Shown here: in pieces, positions 15,801 to 25,161 of the stretch | Layout of the letters: every line of letters begins with the position of its first letter | Position numbering within the stretch: the stretch's first letter is position 1 | DNA from: Leptoclinus maculatus | Lineage: Eukaryota > Chordata > Actinopteri > Perciformes > Stichaeidae | Length of the DNA stretch: 64,000 bases | Assembly: GCA_032191485.1 (NCBI GenBank) | Contig: JAVDOI010000006.1 | Coordinates: 13,821,850-13,885,849 of the forward strand | Direction of reading: 5' to 3' | Translations under genes and position numbers: made by a program | Notes under the pieces: generated by a model | Database searches by the model: none | Told to the model about the DNA's origin: nothing | The model's input: the letters and a program-made list of their open reading frames with translations, nothing else

Positions 15801-18221
15801 GAAAGCCCACACTGTACAGCTTTTATATTCTGCCGGACACATTCAGCTCCTACAGTGTGTGACGCCAAACAAAAAATATATACAAGGATTCCCGTTTTGT
15901 AATGAAATCACACTGAGCATAAGGAATAAATTAAATGATGAATGGCTTGGGCCCTGTCAGTAGCAATGCGTGGTTTATCTTGAACAGGCACATTCTCCTC
16001 TTAAACACTGTCCCTACACATTTTCATGAATCATAACGATATGAAAGAATCTGAGTACAAACGGCTCCCCTCGAGGAATCACCAGCAGGTACAACTGTGA
16101 GGCAGAGTGTCTCCACACCCCTTCCCTTCAGCAGCATGGCACTGCTTCAGGGATGAGGTGGCAAACGGCCACTTTAACCTCCAGTCAAATAAGGTAAGCC
16201 ACAAACGACTAGAAAGGGGAATGTTCATACACAAGAATACAAGCAGACATGCACAAAGACAAGACGGGTCTCTGTTAATGGTCACCTACTGTGACCTTGA
16301 AGGGTGAAGAGACAGTGTTGAGTAATGAGTGGCCTACTCAACTGGCTGCTCAGTGTCTGACAGCATCACTCAAACAGACAGACCGAAACGCAGACAGACT
16401 GGCAGGAAGACCACATACTGCCGGCTAAACTCAGCCTTTACGTTGCTCAAAGTGTGGTACAATCAGCTGCATCATGAAACAGAACCGCCTCAAAAAACTA
16501 AACGCTGTAGAGCTCAATCTAGTCAGTCAAGCAAAACGCTGACCTATTCCATACTCTACCTCAGTGTGCGCTGCACTTCTCCTTGCAGCTGAAATATCAA
16601 ACTAAACCGTGGTTCTGTCTGGTGACAGAGGACTATATTCTCATACTGAAAGCAAGTGCAGCAAGTGATGATTGGCTGATTTTATATCTGCATTATTTCC
16701 ATTGTTAGAGCCTTATTTTCACTTGACTTTATGCATGGGGCAATTTAGTGATGAAAAACACACTGTTGTTTACTTGAAGATGGTGAAGGCCAGATTAACA
16801 GAGGTAGACAGTGAGAGATGATCAAAGTCAGAGTAAGTAAAGGAAAGACAGTAGAAATGGGAGGAGAGCGATAGATTAAGACAACAGGTTTTTAAGCATA
16901 CTTGACATGTGTCTCTGGGCCTTGTGCCTACTCTTGTCACTTACTGATTGAACTGGGCCATGACTAAACCCACACAAGCAACAAATATTTTGACATGTCA
17001 CACTCTTATGCCAATCTGATAAAAAACCTTTCAAAACAAACTATAATCAACGTTGTGGCCAGATTGCATGCAGAAGTTACAATTCACCAGTTGCCAGTAT
17101 CATTGTTTCTTTTCACTTAATCATTAAACAACTACGAGCAAGTTTTCACTGTCAGAATTATGGATTATAAAATGATTTCATACAAGGCACGATGCTCAGC
17201 ATATTAGCTTGTGTTTCAAAAACTAGATAACTAGATACAAGTTTTTTTTTGTATTTGGCTCAAGTGGTCTCTCTGTCATTGATTCTGTACTGGAGAGTGC
17301 GTGTTAAATATTCATGTGCACAAAGAACTCTTTCCAGAAAGGTTTCAACAAGTACTGCAAACATCACTGACTGCATTAATTCTCTTGAACTCCCGGACTG
17401 AGGATGACAGTGGTCTATTGCAGAGAAGTGAATGGTGAAAGCAGAGACACACAGATCAAAGAAGACAATAGAAAGACAGCAGAGTAGCAAACTGAAATCC
17501 ACTGCGGTAATGAATGGATTATGACAGTTGAGCGGGATGGTCTCACCTGGTTCTCATCATGATTGACTCTCATCTGCTCTTTAAGGATTGATGTGCGAGC
17601 CGCCTCTTCTTTCCTCATTATCCTCTCCTTCTTCAGCTCAGGACTCCAGAAGCTTTTGATGCTGTTCGTGGAAGATCCCAACTTACTGTCCTTCAGGTCA
17701 AGCTCCCGGCGCAGCAGCTCATTCTCCCTCAGCATGTCCCTGAACTGGACCTGCATCTCCAGCAGCTCCCCACCACTGCTCCGCACCGCCTGCCTCAGCA
17801 GTGCAGAGGGCACCCCCTGGTGGTGGTGGTGGTGGTGTAGCATGGAGAGGGAGCCCAGGTCACTGTAGGACAGAAGGTCAGCATGGGGAAGCCCCACTGA
17901 AGCGATGTTTGGACTGCTGCCCATGGCTGTGACGCGGCCCCCGTACATGGCCCGGCTGGTGGCCCGACCCAGAGTCATAGTGCCTTTTGGGTAGGTGGCA
18001 GTGGAGCCCAAGCCCTCGTGGTCGCTCAGGTACATGGGCCCCGAAGTAGCATAGGCAGCGTTGAGTGACTGGATGTTCTCCATGGAGAGCGTCTTCCCCC
18101 CCGCACCACCCCCGCCCCCGCTGTTGGCCCTCCGATGGCCCAGTCTGGGGGACCTTGGCAGGCGCGGGGACCGTGCGGGGCTGCTCTCTATATGGCCTAC
18201 AGCTCTGGCACTGCCGTACAT
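754..18221 (-). CDS. erc2: ERC2/CAST-like active-zone scaffold, 5' part of gene (nine coding exons; 3' end outside window)
   Basis: Coding exons join as complement of 754-894, 1101-1241, 2002-2139, 3116-3283, 4026-4193, 5089-5244, 7704-7778, 8118-8546 and 17547-18221. Together they give 697 uninterrupted codons, and every junction has AG/GT signals. The product is an ELKS/CAST-family protein: a low-complexity N-terminus (residues 1-150) followed by almost continuous coiled coil. In mammals the family binds RIM, liprin-alpha, Bassoon and Piccolo at the presynaptic active zone. I prefer ERC2 over ERC1 because of the six-histidine run at residues 129-134, the LTEENFRRLQAEHDRQ stretch, and the IASLERNIRDLEDE stretch where ERC1 has ISSMERGLRDLEEE. 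The 3' part (later coiled coil and any C-terminal PDZ-ligand exon) lies left of base 1. The family call is near certain and the paralogue call is strong. The next gene upstream is bsn, on the same strand. Confidence 0.93.
1101..1241 (-). CDS. erc2: erc2 coding exon (ERIIERLKDQRE... to ...IELTDKE)
   Basis: This is 141 bases, phase 0 at both ends, with acceptor TGCGTTAG and donor GTCAGT. It encodes ERIIERLKDQRERED and SYKKENKDLKERVNNLQIEL. The strongly charged E/K/R composition with a regular leucine spacing continues the long coiled coil. Confidence 0.93.
1540..1845. repeat. Dispersed teleost repeat, copy 1
   Basis: It shares ordered blocks with 24228-24610: CTTAGCATA, AACAGCTA or CAGCTAGCC, TAACCTCCTGGAGTCTC versus TAACTTCCTGGAGTCTC, then GGTAGTTTTATATTTAC. 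The family looks like one scattered widely in percomorph introns, but I cannot name it. Copy edges are approximate. Non-coding; lies in an erc2 intron. Confidence 0.5.
2002..2139 (-). CDS. erc2: erc2 coding exon (IENLQEQLRDKD... to ...EEALSEK)
   Basis: This is 138 bases, phase 0 at both ends, with acceptor CTGTATCAG and donor GTATAG. It encodes IENLQEQLRDKDKQLGNLKD and SSNTDTALATLEEALSEK, which match the family closely. Confidence 0.95.
3116..3283 (-). CDS. erc2: erc2 coding exon (VDALRLRLEEKE... to ...INVLQKK)
   Basis: This is 168 bases, phase 0 at both ends, with acceptor TTGCTTCAG and donor GTGAGC. It encodes VDALRLRLEEKESFLNKKTK and EIRDMKDMLEVKERKINVLQ. The coiled-coil heptads continue without a break from the previous exon. 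The intron upstream of it (3284-4025) contains the small hAT-like element at 3323-3616. Confidence 0.95.
3323..3616. mobile_element. Short non-autonomous hAT-like element (MITE)
   Basis: The element begins TAGGGCTGTC and ends GGCAGCCCTA, an imperfect terminal inverted repeat. It is flanked by GTAGTGAG (3315-3322) and GCAGTGAG (3617-3624), an 8-bp target duplication with one mismatch, the size made by hAT transposases. The inside is AT-rich and partly self-complementary (TTAGTTGACTAA-type motifs near both ends), with no coding frame. It sits in an erc2 intron. Confidence 0.7.
4026..4193 (-). CDS. erc2: erc2 coding exon (IDQLKQELSKKE... to ...AAILQTE)
   Basis: This is 168 bases, phase 0 at both ends, with acceptor GTCTGTAG and donor GTAATG. 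It encodes IDQLKQELSKKESELLALQT and CKQHIEVLKESLTAKEQRA, an almost invariant coiled-coil segment of ERC proteins. The preceding exon joins in frame (...KFMKSK then IDQLKQ). ERC1's longer insert at this place is absent, which again favours ERC2. Confidence 0.95.
5089..5244 (-). CDS. erc2: erc2 coding exon (DTKIASLERN... to ...KFMKSK)
   Basis: This is 156 bases, phase 0 at both ends, with acceptor GTGTGCAG and donor GTAGAT. It encodes DTKIASLERNIRDLEDEIQM and the EDREEEIKQMEVYKNHSKF region, a highly conserved heptad-repeat part of the ELKS family. The ERNIRDLED spelling fits ERC2 better than ERC1. Confidence 0.95.
5245..7703 (-). other. erc2: erc2 intron of about 2.5 kb
   Basis: This lies between two confirmed coding exons. 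It contains pyrimidine-rich and purine-rich tracts around 5.76-6.35 kb and otherwise ordinary AT-rich sequence. Open frames here are short, on both strands, and resemble no protein I know. No RNA gene was recognised. Confidence 0.75.
7704..7778 (-). CDS. erc2: erc2 short coding exon (25 residues)
   Basis: This 75-base phase-0 exon was found by joining the frames of its neighbours. The minus strand reads acceptor TAAAAG, then ELHRRNQLH... through SKTKALQTIIEMK, then donor GTAAGA. It fills exactly the family sequence expected between ENIHLRE and DTKIASLE. It is too short to stand out as an open frame by itself. Confidence 0.93.
8118..8546 (-). CDS. erc2: erc2 coding exon (residues 226-368)
   Basis: This is 429 bases, phase 0 at both ends, with acceptor CTTTCAG and donor GTAGTC. 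It encodes the conserved coiled-coil block from HLQMTIQALQDELRTQ through ELFLLRKTLEEMELRIETQ and KKLLEMLQSKGLP to ENIHLRE. The variable stretch after SKGLP is longer and more acidic than in mammals as I recall them. The preceding intron of about 9.0 kb is the longest seen in the window part of erc2. Confidence 0.95.
10160..10498. repeat. AT-rich inverted-repeat-family element (GTTGCAGCTCT end)
   Basis: It ends in CAGTTGCAGCTCT preceded by AATTAGTCGAGAAAACAATC and starts with matching AATTAATCG-like text. This is the pattern of small teleost elements bounded by AGAGCTGCAACT. The 55665-56360 element has the same termini. The left edge is uncertain. Confidence 0.45.
11241..11259. repeat. C19 homopolymer
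   Basis: Nineteen consecutive C on the plus strand in an erc2 intron. The length is likely uncertain in sequencing and variable in nature. Confidence 0.9.
11945..12345. repeat. Dispersed teleost repeat with 'ATCCATCCAATAATTGTTGAGA' core
   Basis: It contains GGGAATGTCATTAGTATCGC, ACATATGAATGTCTTTACCA, and a core in which ATCCATCC is followed by AATAATTGTTGAGA. I recognise this text as recurring in many fish genomes but cannot name the family. A shorter, diverged copy is at 62395-62525. Non-coding; lies within an erc2 intron. Confidence 0.5.
12395..12415. repeat. (TG)n microsatellite
   Basis: About ten TG units in an erc2 intron. Confidence 0.95.
13572..13599. repeat. (CA)n microsatellite
   Basis: About 14 CA units in an erc2 intron. 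Confidence 0.95.
15157..15177. repeat. (AT)n microsatellite
   Basis: About ten AT units in an erc2 intron. Confidence 0.95.
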
Positions 18222-18357
18222 GTCCTGTGAATCGGCGGTGTAGCCACCAGAGGGGTCCTTAACAGAGGCGCGCTGAAGTGGGACTGTTGTGACCCTCTGA
18301 ACTGCACATGGGTGACTTACTCCATTCCTTAATGGTGGGAACACATCAAAGTCAGAT
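17547..18357 (-). CDS. erc2: erc2 first coding exon (5' UTR plus residues 1-225)
   Basis: The acceptor is at 18358-18359 and the donor GTGAGA follows ...DENQ at 17547. The ATG at 18221 is chosen because it begins MYGSAR, the conserved start of vertebrate ERC1 and ERC2. The frame is open upstream to a methionine at 18380, but that lies across the acceptor and is not family sequence. Visible elements are the basic SPRLPRSPRLGHRR block (about residues 18-31), a glycine run, KTLSMENIQSLNAAYATSGP (43-62), GRVTAMGSSPNIAS (95-108), a six-histidine run (129-134), and the first coiled-coil segment from about 155, including FWSPELKKER (191-200). Bases 18222-18357 are 5' UTR. Confidence 0.93.
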
Positions 18358-21300
18358 CTGAGGAAACAGGAGAGAAGCACCCGTTAGATGGCTAACACCT
18401 GTTTGTGTGTCAGATAAAAGGCAAAGAAATAAATGCATATACTTTAAATAACTACACAGTACAATTCCCTTAGATACTGTGTAGAGTAAAACAAACAGAT
18501 TTGGCCTGCAAGATGCTACGGTTGAAGAAATACATATTTATATTTGCTTTAAGACTGTTTTAGTCAACATCAGCAGCAAATTGTCACATTGGTGTCTCCT
18601 ATTTCTCCTAGACAACATTTATTTACATCCAATTAACACGTCTAATTCAGTCAGGAAAGACAGTATTTTAACCACAGCTAAATAATAAACTCATTAAAAC
18701 ACAGGACACATTATTATATCTGTTCTAATACATGATGGTCAATTGTTTTATAACAGTAAATTAAATGATAAATAATGATACCCACGAAGTAATGACAAAA
18801 TGCATGAGATGGTTGTGTTCTTTCTACAGTTGATTCCCTTCAAAAGTATCAGGTGGTTATTAGTTTCTACAAAAAACAAGCACAGATGCTACGCATCCAG
18901 TAACACTGTTAAGACTGAATTAGCGGTTTATGTGAGTATGATGTTTGACTCTTTGGCTCCCTGCTTGATCAGCTCTTTTCATATTTTCTGTAAAGAACAC
19001 AGTGGTGTTTGGATACAGCGTGTATTACTGTAATAAGTGTTGGAAACTGAACCAAAGTGAAAGAATATCAACATTTCAGAAAAGCACAGAAACACAACAG
19101 CTATGCTACAAAGAGCACCTGCATACACCAACATACACCTCCTGTGTTGTGCCAAACAACGCAACCATTACAATGTCCCCAACTCAACGCAATAAAAATC
19201 AATTATAAAAGACAGCTAACATAATTAGGCCCATGGCATATGACATAAAGTAATCCTCTGCAGCATTGCATTGCCTCATAAACACATACAACTTTCTCAT
19301 TAAAATAGACAAGGGACTTCCAATGATTTTATAACCAATGATGTTATGCAATTCTCAATGCACTGTACAGACTTTCTAGCCACAACTTTAATTAAATTAG
19401 CATAACTCAAAAGATTCTACAGCCTGCTGGCTAATGAGGAGAAAATTATATGGGAGGCTTCATTTTTTATGTTATTTTTACGGTTATGCCATTTCATGCC
19501 ACCTCGAGCTTCAACAAAGCACGAGACATACCACAGTCTATGATATGTGAAAGCTTGAGGTGACACACCACGACAGTGTCATTATTACATTATGATAGAT
19601 GTCTTTTTAAGGAAAATACAGAAAAGCAGTTTAACAACAAATGTTAGAGACAAAGACGCTGACGGAGGCTATTAGTATTACAGGCTGTCTGGTAATGAAC
19701 ATTGGACCGTCTGTGGGACAAAATAAATGTGACTCTTCCATCAAAGTGAACTCCATTACTGTCTCTCCTCAGGTGACACTTGCTGCTCAGACCCAGTTGC
19801 CATGGTGACTATGCCTGGGCTAACCGAGATAAAGCACCTCGGTCTTCTGACATAACGGATGCACAAGTTTCCAAAAAATCGTGGCCAAATGTAGACGGTG
19901 TGTGTTGCAGCGGTGCCAATGTGACACCACAGCCTGTAGGCTTTACGGGAGCTGTTTTTAACTTCATGTGTATTCTTTTCTTTTCCTTTTGAGGGACAGA
20001 TGAAATGACAATTCATGGCACGTAAAAAACCATGTGTCAACAGGTCTCCTCTGTGTATAAAATCCGGTGAGACTTTGGATGACAGGAACCCTCACTTGCA
20101 CTCACTGAAGCATCATCTGTGTGGAAAGACTTTGCCAGGGGGCAATCACTGCAGCCTGGCAGCGGAGGTCAGACAGGACACTGTCGTCTGTGTTAGTAAT
20201 ATTAAGTAAAAGGTGTCTGGGTGGATGGGAAAGTACTAATATAAAATGGCAGAGCAAATCACCCAGAGTTTGTTTTAAGTCTTGGGCAGAGAATGTGTTA
20301 CGATTTTACAGTCATAGCCTAAAAACTGTGTAAAACAACTTGTTTTTTCCTCTTTAGTTCCTCTGAGAGACACTGGCAAATTAAATTACATTTTTAAATA
20401 TGCAGACATTAGAACAACAAACAATGTAGCTCTTAAAGTGGCCAGCTTGCTACATCAGGTCTGTGAAGTCTGGTTGGTAAATGTTTTAGGAGAAAAAAAC
20501 TGCATTCAGCAATGACCAGAACAGACAAAACAACATAAACGTCTTATAATAATCTAGAATCGCTGTTAGTTTGGATGATTCATCTCCTTTTTAGGCCCGT
20601 TTGCAGCATAAAGCACAGCATCCTGTGTAGCATCTATCAGTCAGTGTTTGTTAGGATCTATTCCCTTTAACGAAGCTTTTCTGTGTTCATATGTTGGTAT
20701 CATTTTTAGACTTGATCAATGTCACCACTGTTGTTGTTTTGTACCTCTTTAATTTTTACTTATCTTACCTTGAAACCCCTCTTATTAAAGCTGACAGCTG
20801 TGGTATTCAACTTCAGCTCTGATTCATTCATGTAGCTGCCTTTGTAATTGGGAATTACAAGAAAACCATGTAATGTGATGTGGGGAAAAGTTTAAAATAT
20901 CATGCCAACTGTGTGCCGGTGCTGGTGGGCCAGTGATCTGGGATGTGAGCATGTGACCACAACTTTCACGCTTTTAATTCCAGCTCCATCTTTGTTGCAT
21001 GTCGTGCCCCTCGCTCCTCGTTTCCTGCCAATTTCAACTGTCAGCATTTTAATATAAGGCACATACTGTATGCCAGAAAAATGTAATTTAAGTAATCATG
21101 ATGACATATGCTAAACCGAGTAAATCTGCATTGTGTCGATGACCAATGTTCCTGCTTGAAAGAAATGCTCAACACTACATGACTTCTACCTTAGAAATAA
21201 GCAACAAAAATCTATTGTCTTGCCTTTGTTTAGGTGTTTCTGTTTTCTGTCCACACAGCAGCATACACTCTAATCACATGGATGTGTCACAATCCAAGAT

Positions 21301-23080
21301 TTGACAGATTCATTTCCTGTAGCTTTGATATTTGCAGGGGAATGGGAATACTGCATTGGTTTGATCAAAGAAGTTAAAGTATCCAGTGTAGGGCTGTCTG
21401 ATGATTATTAAAACAATTCATCATTTAGTCCATGAATGCCTGAAAATTGTATATTAGTACTTATGAGTGATTTTAGCAGATTATAACAGTTTACAATAAA
21501 ACAGAGTGAAAAAACAGCAAATCCCAAAACAAATTGTTTGTGTTTTTGTTGGATAAATGACTTAAAAACAGTTTCAGCAATTTTGTCAATTGAGTAATAA
21601 ATGACTTGACCTAGTATATCAGTACTAGTACAGTGGACATCTCGCACACACACAGCACCAAAGCACAGTTCTCAGTATGCCAGGCAGAGGGAAAAGACCA
21701 ACGTGCAATAAGAGGGTATCATCTTATTGCAGGAGCAGTGATAATACTGGAGCACCACAAGGGATGCCAGCTGAGAAGGCCAATTGTAATCCTCCACCCC
21801 ACCCCTACTCAACAGTTAACTTTACAAAGGGTATGTATGATAAATAGAGTAATGGTGCATAAAACATTACTGCTGCTTATTATTATTTAGATATTCCGTT
21901 TTTTTTAAAACTCATGGCCAATGTCCTACTTTCATTTCTCACCAGGCATCATACTCACACTGCTCAGGTATTAGTGAGCAATTACAGTAGGACAGCAAAT
22001 GCCAGTATAGGCCATGAAGAAATGATCACTGGCAATTCAGGGAGCAGTGGTGCATTAACAGCGAGGAGGACACAGATGTCCTGACAGAAAGATTTCACCA
22101 CAGGCGATGCCGAGTCTGTGGGGTCAGGGAGACCCTATTTCTATAAAGGCGATCATGACATTTTGAAAGCCGGCATGCAGACATTTTGTTCCTATCTTCT
22201 AACAAATATAGACTACTAAACCAGGGTTCTGGGCCAGAGCACATGTCTATGACATACAAAGAGCATTTTTTTCTATATATAGCCTTTACAATGTGTAGAA
22301 AAAAAGAAATTCCAAGTGAAAAGAAGTGCCAGCCTGTTCAGTGAGGGTGCAGTGCTACTTGAGCTAGTGCAACACATCACATGCAGCCCACTCACCACGT
22401 ATTCTACCCCCCCACGGCTTCCCACTGACTTCAATGGTTGGTTGAATGGATGAGAAAATGTGGCCTATGTGAGACTTCTAATGGCCTGTTCACCCGTACA
22501 CTAAAATCCAATGTTCAACGATAGCTCTGCTTAGAAATGACTTGTGAATGCAAAATAAAGGCACGGAAAAAACGTCGAAACGATGTTTATCTTAATTACA
22601 CACGGGTTTCTGTTTTCAATTCTAATATTCATTCCAATGTCTGCCGACTGATGTGCAGGCTAAAGTAGGCTATTTAATGCAGCATAGGAAGCACGGTCGA
22701 CCAATTGACATCTTATTGGGCCTACATCTTCGACGGCTCCGGCGTGGTGTGCGTCGAGCACCTGACTACACCAATGCAATATTAGTTAAACCCGCCGTAG
22801 CGAAGCCGACTGAAACCTTTATTTTGAAACACGGCCCGGCTCTATCGTCTCAACACGGCTTTAAACGCAAATGATCATGTATCAAGTGAGCACCGTCTGG
22901 TTGTGTCCATGCAATCAACGACCACCTGACATTTTTTTTTTTTAATACACATAGCTTGTGCTTTTTTTCTCCTGCTAAATCCCTCAAAAAACGCTCAAAA
23001 AACTAAAAAGACGCACGTGTCATTTGCTTCTATGATGAAACGCGAATAGAGTGGGTGTAAAATAAAAGAGGCGAATGTAC
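18358..23080 (-). other. erc2: erc2 5' intron of about 4.7 kb
   Basis: This separates the probable non-coding first exon from the exon with the start codon. It is AT-rich, with a dispersed inverted-repeat-family fragment at about 21384-21620. A CpG-richer patch rises from about 22.65 kb towards the promoter. No open frame worth reporting was seen. Confidence 0.5.
21384..21620. repeat. Fragment of an AT-rich TAGGGCTGT-type element
   Basis: It begins TAGGGCTGTCTGATGATTATT and continues with ATTCATCATTTAGTCCATGA and runs of A-rich text typical of the small inverted-repeat elements seen elsewhere in the window. No clear opposite terminus was found, so it is probably truncated. Confidence 0.4.
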
Positions 23081-23300
23081 CTTGATCGATGTTAATTCCT
23101 CTCCTTCGCCGCTTTAGACGGCATATTGTCGCCTCCATTCACTCTCGCAGCCTCTCTCAGCATCCTGCGCTGTCATTGGGCAGCGGACACGCTCTCTCTC
23201 CTCCACGCACCAGAGAGCAGCATCACCACTACTGCATGTGGCAGCTGGCCGGATGGGATGGGCGGATGAGATGCGGTGAGCCGCCTGCACGGAATTTCAC
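23081..23300 (-). promoter_or_regulatory. erc2: Probable non-coding first exon and promoter of erc2
   Basis: The coding exon that carries the erc2 start has a clear acceptor and 136 bases of 5' UTR, so at least one upstream non-coding exon must exist. The best candidate ends at 23081, where the minus strand reads GATCAAG followed by the donor GTACAT. The surrounding 22.7-23.3 kb is visibly richer in CpG and GC than its neighbourhood, as expected for a vertebrate promoter. The transcription start cannot be placed exactly, so the high coordinate is approximate. A non-coding exon 1 with the ATG in exon 2 is also how I recall mammalian ERC2. This is inference from one donor and base composition. 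Confidence 0.45.
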
Positions 23301-23519
23301 TTCTCATCTCGGTGTTGAACGGTAATCATTGCCCGCGTCCGCTCATATTAGTTCAAGATGTTTGAGTTTTTTTTATTCGATATCTAGTTGTCTCTTTTAT
23401 GGCTCTTGTTTGCAATCATACACCAAGGGTTTACAGGTGCAGGGGAACACTGATTCGGTACTTTCAGGTAGACGGGCCTAATTCAAAATCAGCTGTGTGG
23501 CTTGAATGAATAGTCAAAC

Positions 23520-23815
23520 CTGTGGTGACCCATTTCGATTAAAAAATGTCATGTCATTATAACTAGAAATTATCTCTAAATAATGAGTTAACATCTCAAA
23601 ATAAAGAGAAACATTCAAAATAATGACCTAGTATATCTCAATATGTTGACTTAGTTATTTTAAAATACTCAAAATAAGTCAAAATATATTTATTTTGAGA
23701 TGCAAAATAATTATTTTCAGATCACTATTTTGATAGTTTGTCATTATAATGACTTACAGAATTCTTTTTTTTTTTTTTTCATCACAGTGGCACAAATGGG
23801 CTTCCATATTAACTG
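23520..23815. repeat. AT-rich degenerate repeat near the erc2 promoter
   Basis: Many near-copies of short blocks such as CTCAAAATAA, TATTTTGAGAT and AATGACTTA occur in both orientations. A T17 run then TTTCATCACAGTGGCACAAATGGGCTTCC follows. This text is familiar from other fish genomes, but I cannot name the family. It lies just upstream of the probable erc2 promoter. Confidence 0.4.
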
Positions 23816-24227
23816 TAGGTGGAGCTAGCTGCACTGCTTAGATGGGGTTTTATTGTCCTTAATTTTGACTCTCAGGCAGCCTTTCCTCCCACACTGTATA
23901 CCACCCTTATCAAGCCATTCCCATTTAACGCTGTAGGATAAGTGAGGATGGGATAATACCAAGGGACAGGATTGTTGTTGGCCAATCCTAGCAAAAGAGG
24001 ATGGATTTGCATGCCTGACAGCCTGAACTCTGGGAATAAAAGTAGATTTTTCTTCTTCATCTGTCATCCATTCTGTAATTTCTTCCCCTTTACTACTCTT
24101 GCACAGCTGATCCATTTAATTCTTACTGGCTGAGCAGAAGAAACAGAATTACCCCAACACCTCTTATATGAAAGTGGATCAAGTTTGCAAGGGCAGATGA
24201 AATAAAAGCTCGCCCTACATGGAGAGA

Positions 24228-24610
24228 CTAGCTTCCTTGCAAAGAATTAGATGGCAAGATACCACTCTTAAATATGGAGCTATAGCCAGAGGCTTAGCAT
24301 AAGGACTAGATACAGAGGGAAACAGCTAACCGGACTTTACACAATGGTAACACAATCCACCAACCAACAACTCTAAACCGTAAACATGTTATGTGTCATT
24401 TGTTAAATCCGTACAAGAATCATTGGGGTTTTAAGGGTGTATATGCAGGACTATTTGTTGGCCCTGTGCCGTAACTTCCTGGAGTCTCGGTTGGTTGAAG
24501 ACTCCAGCTGGTAGTTTTATATTTACAGTACAGACGTGAGATTGGTATTAATCTTCTCATCTAACTCTCGTCAAGAACGCAAATAAGAGTATTTCCCAAT
24601 CTGTGAAGCT
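24228..24610. repeat. Dispersed teleost repeat, copy 2
   Basis: This is a second copy in the same orientation as 1540-1845, sharing GGCTTAGCATAAGGACTAG-like text, CCTGGAGTCTC and GGTAGTTTTATATTTAC in the same order. It is longer on its left part than copy 1. Edges are approximate. It lies in the bsn-erc2 intergenic region. Confidence 0.5.
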
Positions 24611-25161
24611 ATTTCATCTGGTTTGACGTCAAAGCAAGACAGAACTGGGACAGGTAGCCTGGTTTTAAATGAAACAGTTGAAAGAATAACACAACAAGTA
24701 AAGCAGTGACGCATTAGTGTGTCTTTTATAAAACAGTGAACCCGCTCCTCTCCAGTGTTCAGACTGCCAACATTAAATCAGATTTGCTTGAGGGTAACCA
24801 CAGATCCAGTGAGCAGCTGACAGAGGAACTTCTGTCGCAGCATGAATCTATCTAAACTCATGACATCACACACTGACTTCACCATGAGGTGAGTACGTCC
24901 TTCAGAAGTGTTTGAACAGCCAGACCCGCAGGCTTTTTCAAAACTAAAACAATGCCCCCACGACTCTCGTCTTCCTCCAGCTCTCCCCTGCCTTCAGGCC
25001 TCTTGGAATTACGGGGACTTTCTCCCATTTTGCATTGTAAACACTGACGCTAAGTGTGCTTGACAGGGCCCAAAGGAGAGGCATCAGCATTTCTGTGTCC
25101 CGAACACAAACAAACAGTCTCCGTCTTTCTTTCCCTCCCATGCACACATACAAGGTTATAT

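Larger units (their letters stand above)
8547..17546 (-). other. erc2: erc2 intron of about 9.0 kb
   Basis: This is flanked by the donor at 17547 and the acceptor at 8546. It contains dispersed repeat copies (about 10160-10498 and 11945-12345), a C19 run (11241-11259), and TG (12395-12415), AC (13572-13599) and AT (15157-15177) microsatellites. The longest open frame (plus strand, 14284-14754) is low in recognisable features and is judged to be chance. No coding exon was found. Confidence 0.75.

Noticed and set aside
754..18221. erc1 as the identity of the left-hand gene
   Set aside because: The six-histidine run, the IASLERNIRDLEDE spelling, and the lack of the ERC1 insert before ELSKKE favour ERC2.
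18222..18380. Upstream methionine at 18380 as the erc2 start
   Set aside because: It crosses a good acceptor at 18358 and the extra residues are unlike the family, whose proteins begin MYGSAR.
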